Shown here: positions 58,351 through 61,841 of the stretch, piece after piece
How positions within the stretch are numbered: position 1 is the first letter of the stretch
Layout: every line of letters begins with the position of its first letter
Assembly: GCF_001298105.1 (NCBI RefSeq)
Contig: NZ_LGJH01000133.1
Span: 1 to 61,841 of the forward strand
DNA: 61,841 bases
Reading direction: 5' to 3'
From: Novosphingobium sp. ST904
GTDB lineage: Bacteria > Pseudomonadota > Alphaproteobacteria > Sphingomonadales > Sphingomonadaceae
Notes under the pieces: model-generated
Databases searched by the model: none
What the model was told of the DNA's origin: nothing
The model's input: the letters and a program-made list of their open reading frames with translations, nothing else
Program-made: the position numbers and the translations under genes

Positions 58351-60171
58351 CTACCCGATGACCAGCGGGGGCGTGCCGCCCTCCTGAATATCGTCGTTGG
58401 CGTGTTCGACCGGATCGTCGATCGTCGAAGCGGGAACGGCGAAGCAGCCGTGACGCTCCGCCCGTTCGCCAAGCTGCTGGCTCGACGTCAGGCTGATGAG
58501 CCAAGGCGAGGCGAGCAGGCCCAGCGTCAGCGGCGAAAGCCACAGCGCCGTCACCGGATCGATGAATGCCGTGGCCGCAAAGACGAGGCCGAGCGCGATG
58601 TGCTCCTTGAGGTCGGGCAGCACTTCGCGCACCGAAATGCGGCGGGCATCGCGCTCCTGCGTGTTCCAGTGCGCCGGAATGCCCAGCGCAAGGCCGAACA
58701 GCGCCTTGACCTGCATCACCATCGTCACCGGCGCCAGCAGGATCGCCAGCGGCACTTCCAGCGCAACCGAGCGCAGGACGCCGCCGAAGCCGCCGAAGCT
58801 GCGGCGGCGCGTCCCGTCGGCCAGAACCCAGATCGTCCCCATCAGCTTGGGACCGAACAGCAGCAGCACGGTAAGCCACAGCACGCTCGGCGGGGTGCCC
58901 ACGCCCAGAAGCTGGCCGCCCTTGCTGGCCGCGGCCTGCGCGATGGACGTCAGCAGCAGCAGCAGCCAGCCCGGCGAGGTGAGATAGGCCGATGCGCCGA
59001 TCAGCAGGTGCAGGCGGCTCACCCAGTGCAGGCCCGATGCATCGAGCAGGCGCAAGTGCTGGAGGTTGCCCTGCATCCAGCGCCGGTCACGGATCGCGTG
59101 ATCGACGATGGTGGGCGGGAATTCCTCGTAGCTGCCGTCGATCATGACCATGTGGACGGCCCAGCCCCGGCGGCGCAGGAGCGCGGATTCCAGCATGTCA
59201 TGGCTGAGGATGTGCCCGCCGAACGGCGCCTTGCCCGGCAATTCGGGCAAGCCGCAGGCTTCGGCGAAGGCGCGCGTGCGGACGATGGCGTTGTGGCCCC
59301 AGAAGTTCGATTCCGCGCCCGACCACCAGAGCAGCCCCGCCGAGGCGATCGGCCCGTAGGCCTCGCTGGCGAAGCGCATCCAGCGCTGGAACACCGTCTT
59401 GGCGTTGATGATCATCGGCACGGTCTGGAGCAGGCCGATCGAGGGGCGCTCCTCCATGATCGCGGCCATGCCGACGATGGCATCGCCGCTCATCAGCGAG
59501 TCCGCATCGAGGATCAGCATGTTCTCGTAAGCGCCGCCGAAGCGCTGGACCCATTCGGCGATATTGCCGGGCTTGCGCGCGATGTTCTTCTCGCGGCGGC
59601 GGTAATAGAGCGCGATCGGCGCCTCGGCGGCGAGTTCGCGCCAGGCGGCTTCCTCGCGCTTGCCGTGGAAGGCGTTGGAATCGCTGAGCACGAAGAAGTC
59701 GATCCACTCCGCCGCGCCCGAAGCCGCAATCGAATTGGTCATCGCCCGCACGCGGCCGAACGTGGCCTCGACGCTCTCGTTATAGACCGGCATGAGCACG
59801 GCGGTGCGGTGCCGCAGCGAGGATGCCGGGCTGGGGATCGCGGTAAAGCCGGGATGCTTGCCGCTGATGAGCTGGAGGAAGCCGATCGTCGCGGTGACGA
59901 AGCCGAACGAGATCCAGCAGAACAGCGGCACGAAGAACAGCAGCAGGATCACCTCGATCGCGTCGAGCCCATCGCGCGAGAAGGCGAAACGCACTTCGCT
60001 GGAGGCGGCAAGGCCGATCATCGCGGTCAGCGCGATCAGCAGCAGGCGCTTCACCAGCATCCCGTGCGGACTGGTGGCAACGGCGATGGTGCCCGGCGCG
60101 ATGCCATCCAGGTCCTGCACCGGCATGGCCAGCGGCGCTTCGGGCGGAAGCGGGCTCAAGGCGCGGTTCAT
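58351..60171 (-). CDS. opgH: Glucans biosynthesis glucosyltransferase H (OpgH/MdoH)
   Basis: A 606-residue inner-membrane GT2 enzyme that builds the beta-linked backbone of osmoregulated periplasmic glucans from UDP-glucose. Two hydrophobic helices (about 38-58 and 75-100) precede the catalytic domain; key motifs are LMPVYNESV, LDADSLMSGD, the HILSHDMLESA block and RDRRWMQGNLQHL (QxxRW-like). Several helices follow from about 380. It is shorter than E. coli OpgH (847 residues), lacking most of the long cytoplasmic N-terminal region. Its start overlaps the repaired opgG stop as ATGA. Confidence 0.92.
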   Translation of the reverse strand: MNRALSPLPPEAPLAMPVQDLDGIAPGTIAVATSPHGMLVKRLLLIALTAMIGLAASSEVRFAFSRDGLDAIEVILLLFFVPLFCWISFGFVTATIGFLQLISGKHPGFTAIPSPASSLRHRTAVLMPVYNESVEATFGRVRAMTNSIAASGAAEWIDFFVLSDSNAFHGKREEAAWRELAAEAPIALYYRRREKNIARKPGNIAEWVQRFGGAYENMLILDADSLMSGDAIVGMAAIMEERPSIGLLQTVPMIINAKTVFQRWMRFASEAYGPIASAGLLWWSGAESNFWGHNAIVRTRAFAEACGLPELPGKAPFGGHILSHDMLESALLRRRGWAVHMVMIDGSYEEFPPTIVDHAIRDRRWMQGNLQHLRLLDASGLHWVSRLHLLIGASAYLTSPGWLLLLLTSIAQAAASKGGQLLGVGTPPSVLWLTVLLLFGPKLMGTIWVLADGTRRRSFGGFGGVLRSVALEVPLAILLAPVTMVMQVKALFGLALGIPAHWNTQERDARRISVREVLPDLKEHIALGLVFAATAFIDPVTALWLSPLTLGLLASPWLISLTSSQQLGERAERHGCFAVPASTIDDPVEHANDDIQEGGTPPLVIG

Positions 60172-61704
60172 GGCTGGACTCCCTGTATTACCGTTTCGCT
60201 GAGCGCCTGATCCCCGCGCTTCAGATAGAGCCTGAATTCAGGCGAGGGCACAGCCGCAGGCCGCACGTCGAGCGTGACCCGCCAGCGCCCGTCCTGCCCC
60301 GCCACCGGATAGGCGGCGGGCGTGAAGCAGGGCCTTGGGCGGCAGGTTGGTCGCCGCGGTCACGCCGCTGTCGCGGCCAAGGCCCCTGAGCGCGGGACCA
60401 TCGAAATCGAACACGAACTTGCGCGCCTCCTGCGAGACAGGCTCGTCGCCGGGGCGCCCCGCCGCGCCCTGCCAGCTATCGACGCAGCGCGCCGCCGTGC
60501 CCGCCGTCGGATCCTGGGAGGTCCAGGTGAGGCGATAGGTGAATTCGCGGCCCTGCCCCGCCTTCGCCGGCTGGTCGGAAACCCAGAAGGCGGCCACGTT
60601 GTCCTGCGTCTCGCTGCCCGTGGGCATGCGGTAGAGCATGACCGTGCCCGCGCCCCAGTCCCCCTGCGGCTCCACCCAGAGCGAGGGGCGACGGTCGTAG
60701 AAGGCGCCGTCGTCCTGATAGTGGTCGAACGCCTGGTCGCGCTGGAGCAGGCCGAAGCCCTTCACATGGTCGGCGCGCAAGGCATTCGTGCGGTTCGCCG
60801 CGGGGTTGGACAGCGGCACCCAGATGCGCTCCCCGCTGCCGGACCATATGGCGAGCCCGTCGGAATCGTGGATTTCCGGGCGCCAGTCCGCGCGCCTGGC
60901 GGAATCGGACTGATCGTACCAGAACATGCTGGTGATCGGCGCGGCGCCCAGCCGCTCGACATCGCGGCGGAAGAACAGCGCCGCGCGAACGTCCTGCGTC
61001 ACCCCCGCGGTGCCCTTGCGGCAATCGAAGGCATAGGCGCCCGTCACGCTCGGCCCGTCGAGCAGGGCATGGATGCGCACCCGGTCAGGCCCGAGATTCT
61101 CGATCCAGAATTCGGTGAAGGCGGGGAATTCCTCGGCCTTGGGCAAGGCGGTGTCCACCGCGATGCCGCGCGCGGAAAGCCCGTACTGGTCGCGCGAACC
61201 GGAGGAGCGGAAATAGGAAGCGCCGAGGAAGGCCAGCCAGTCCGAATGCTGGTCCTGCGTCATGACGCGGAAACCTGCGGGATCGGCCTGCTTGCCGCCC
61301 ACGAACAACCCGCGCGCATCGACGAGCTGCCGCGCGGAGCCGTTCTCCACCAGATGCAGCGTCACCGCATGGGGCGATGTTCCCCGCGCCGTGGGAAACA
61401 GCCTGACATCGCCGCCGAGCGCCTGTGCCGGGCCATATGTGAGCTTGCCCACCGCATCGAAATCGGCAACCGCATGGGGCGAGACTTGCGGCTCCGCCCA
61501 TGGCCGTGCGGCCAGAGCGCGCGCCTGCTCGACCAGAACGTCCCACGAAAACGGACGCGCGGCGGCGAAGCGGGGCTGCGCCGCGGCCCGCGCCATCGGC
61601 GGCAGGGCCACGAAACCGGCGAGCGCGGCCACAAGTCCGGAAAATTCGCGCCGGGCGATCGATCTGTTGGCGACCTCGGTCGCGATCGTGCCTGCGTCCC
61701 TCAT
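60168..61704 (-). CDS. opgG: Glucans biosynthesis protein G/D (OpgG/OpgD), 3' frame break
   Basis: A periplasmic protein of about 511 residues that shapes osmoregulated periplasmic glucans with OpgH. A signal with a twin-arginine-like stretch (IARREFSGLVAALAGFVAL) opens it, as in OpgD. Core features: FSWDVLVEQARALAARPW, GVTQDVRAALFFRRDVERLG, ITSMFWYDQS and VEPQGDWGAGTVML. As read the frame ends at 60238 with a nonsense tail; a break at 60312-60320 (two GGCC to GCC losses, or one extra C) restores WRVTLDVRPA and ends at 60168, overlapping opgH as ATGA. Start 61704 or 61719; neither has a strong binding site. Confidence 0.85.
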
Positions 61705-61841
61705 GTTAATTCGCTTCATGCGGTCAATACGCTTGGACGAAAGCAAAGTTTCGTCCGCGTCGTGAAGGTCCTTCTGTTGTGCAGCCCCCGGCGCGCGGTC
61801 TTGCCGGCCATTTGGGGGAGCCGGGCATCTCACGAGCGCAG

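Overview
The window is high-GC DNA (roughly 65%) from an alphaproteobacterium, most likely Sphingomonadales and probably Novosphingobium or a close relative. This rests on content: sphingomonad-type lignin catabolism genes (ligK, ligI), a DUF2126/circularly permuted ATP-grasp/transglutaminase operon, a cytosolic-type GH68 beside an SLC45-like importer, a 1580-residue NAD-glutamate dehydrogenase and opgGH. No rRNA, tRNA, CRISPR array or phage module was seen. About 42 protein genes are supported.

Layout. 1-96 is the end of an IS5-type insertion sequence that runs off the left edge. 97-1166 is an AT-richer stretch with no convincing gene, ending in a long hairpin. 1167-8681 is a surface-glycan locus: GT4 glycosyltransferase, formyltransferase and PIG-L deacetylase on the minus strand; a C4,6-dehydratase (PglF/WbpM type), DegT aminotransferase and sulfotransferase on the plus strand. 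8686-15789 is a four-gene operon of DUF2126 transglutaminase, ATP-grasp/alpha-E fusion, transglutaminase and DUF1294. 15957-19674 is ppk-ppx (polyphosphate). 19516-21921 is a LysR gene divergent from doxX and a ring-opening dioxygenase gene. 21962-29263 holds a GAF-GGDEF cyclase, an L,D-transpeptidase, hisZ-purA and serC-serA. 29534-33038 holds an extensin-like lipoprotein and a divergent amidohydrolase/P450 pair. 33087-37829 is NAD-glutamate dehydrogenase. 38126-41937 is a sucrose locus (GH68, MFS importer, LacI). 42102-45584 is an HscC-like Hsp70 with a degenerate J-domain membrane partner. 45589-52878 holds two FAD oxidoreductases, an esterase, a YtcJ-type amidohydrolase and a MocR regulator. 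53173-58338 holds a truncated globin, ligK-ligI, and glutathione-dependent formaldehyde detoxification (adh-fghA) with a divergent LysR. 58351-61719 is opgGH for osmoregulated periplasmic glucans.

Two themes stand out. First, the glycan locus combines all the enzyme types needed to make an N-formylated amino-deoxy sugar and possibly sulfate it. Second, at least ten genes, including housekeeping ppk, are broken by single-base indels. In nearly every case restoring one G or C to a short G/C run repairs the frame. That pattern looks like a sequencing or assembly artefact rather than gene decay, so these genes should be read as probably intact in the organism.
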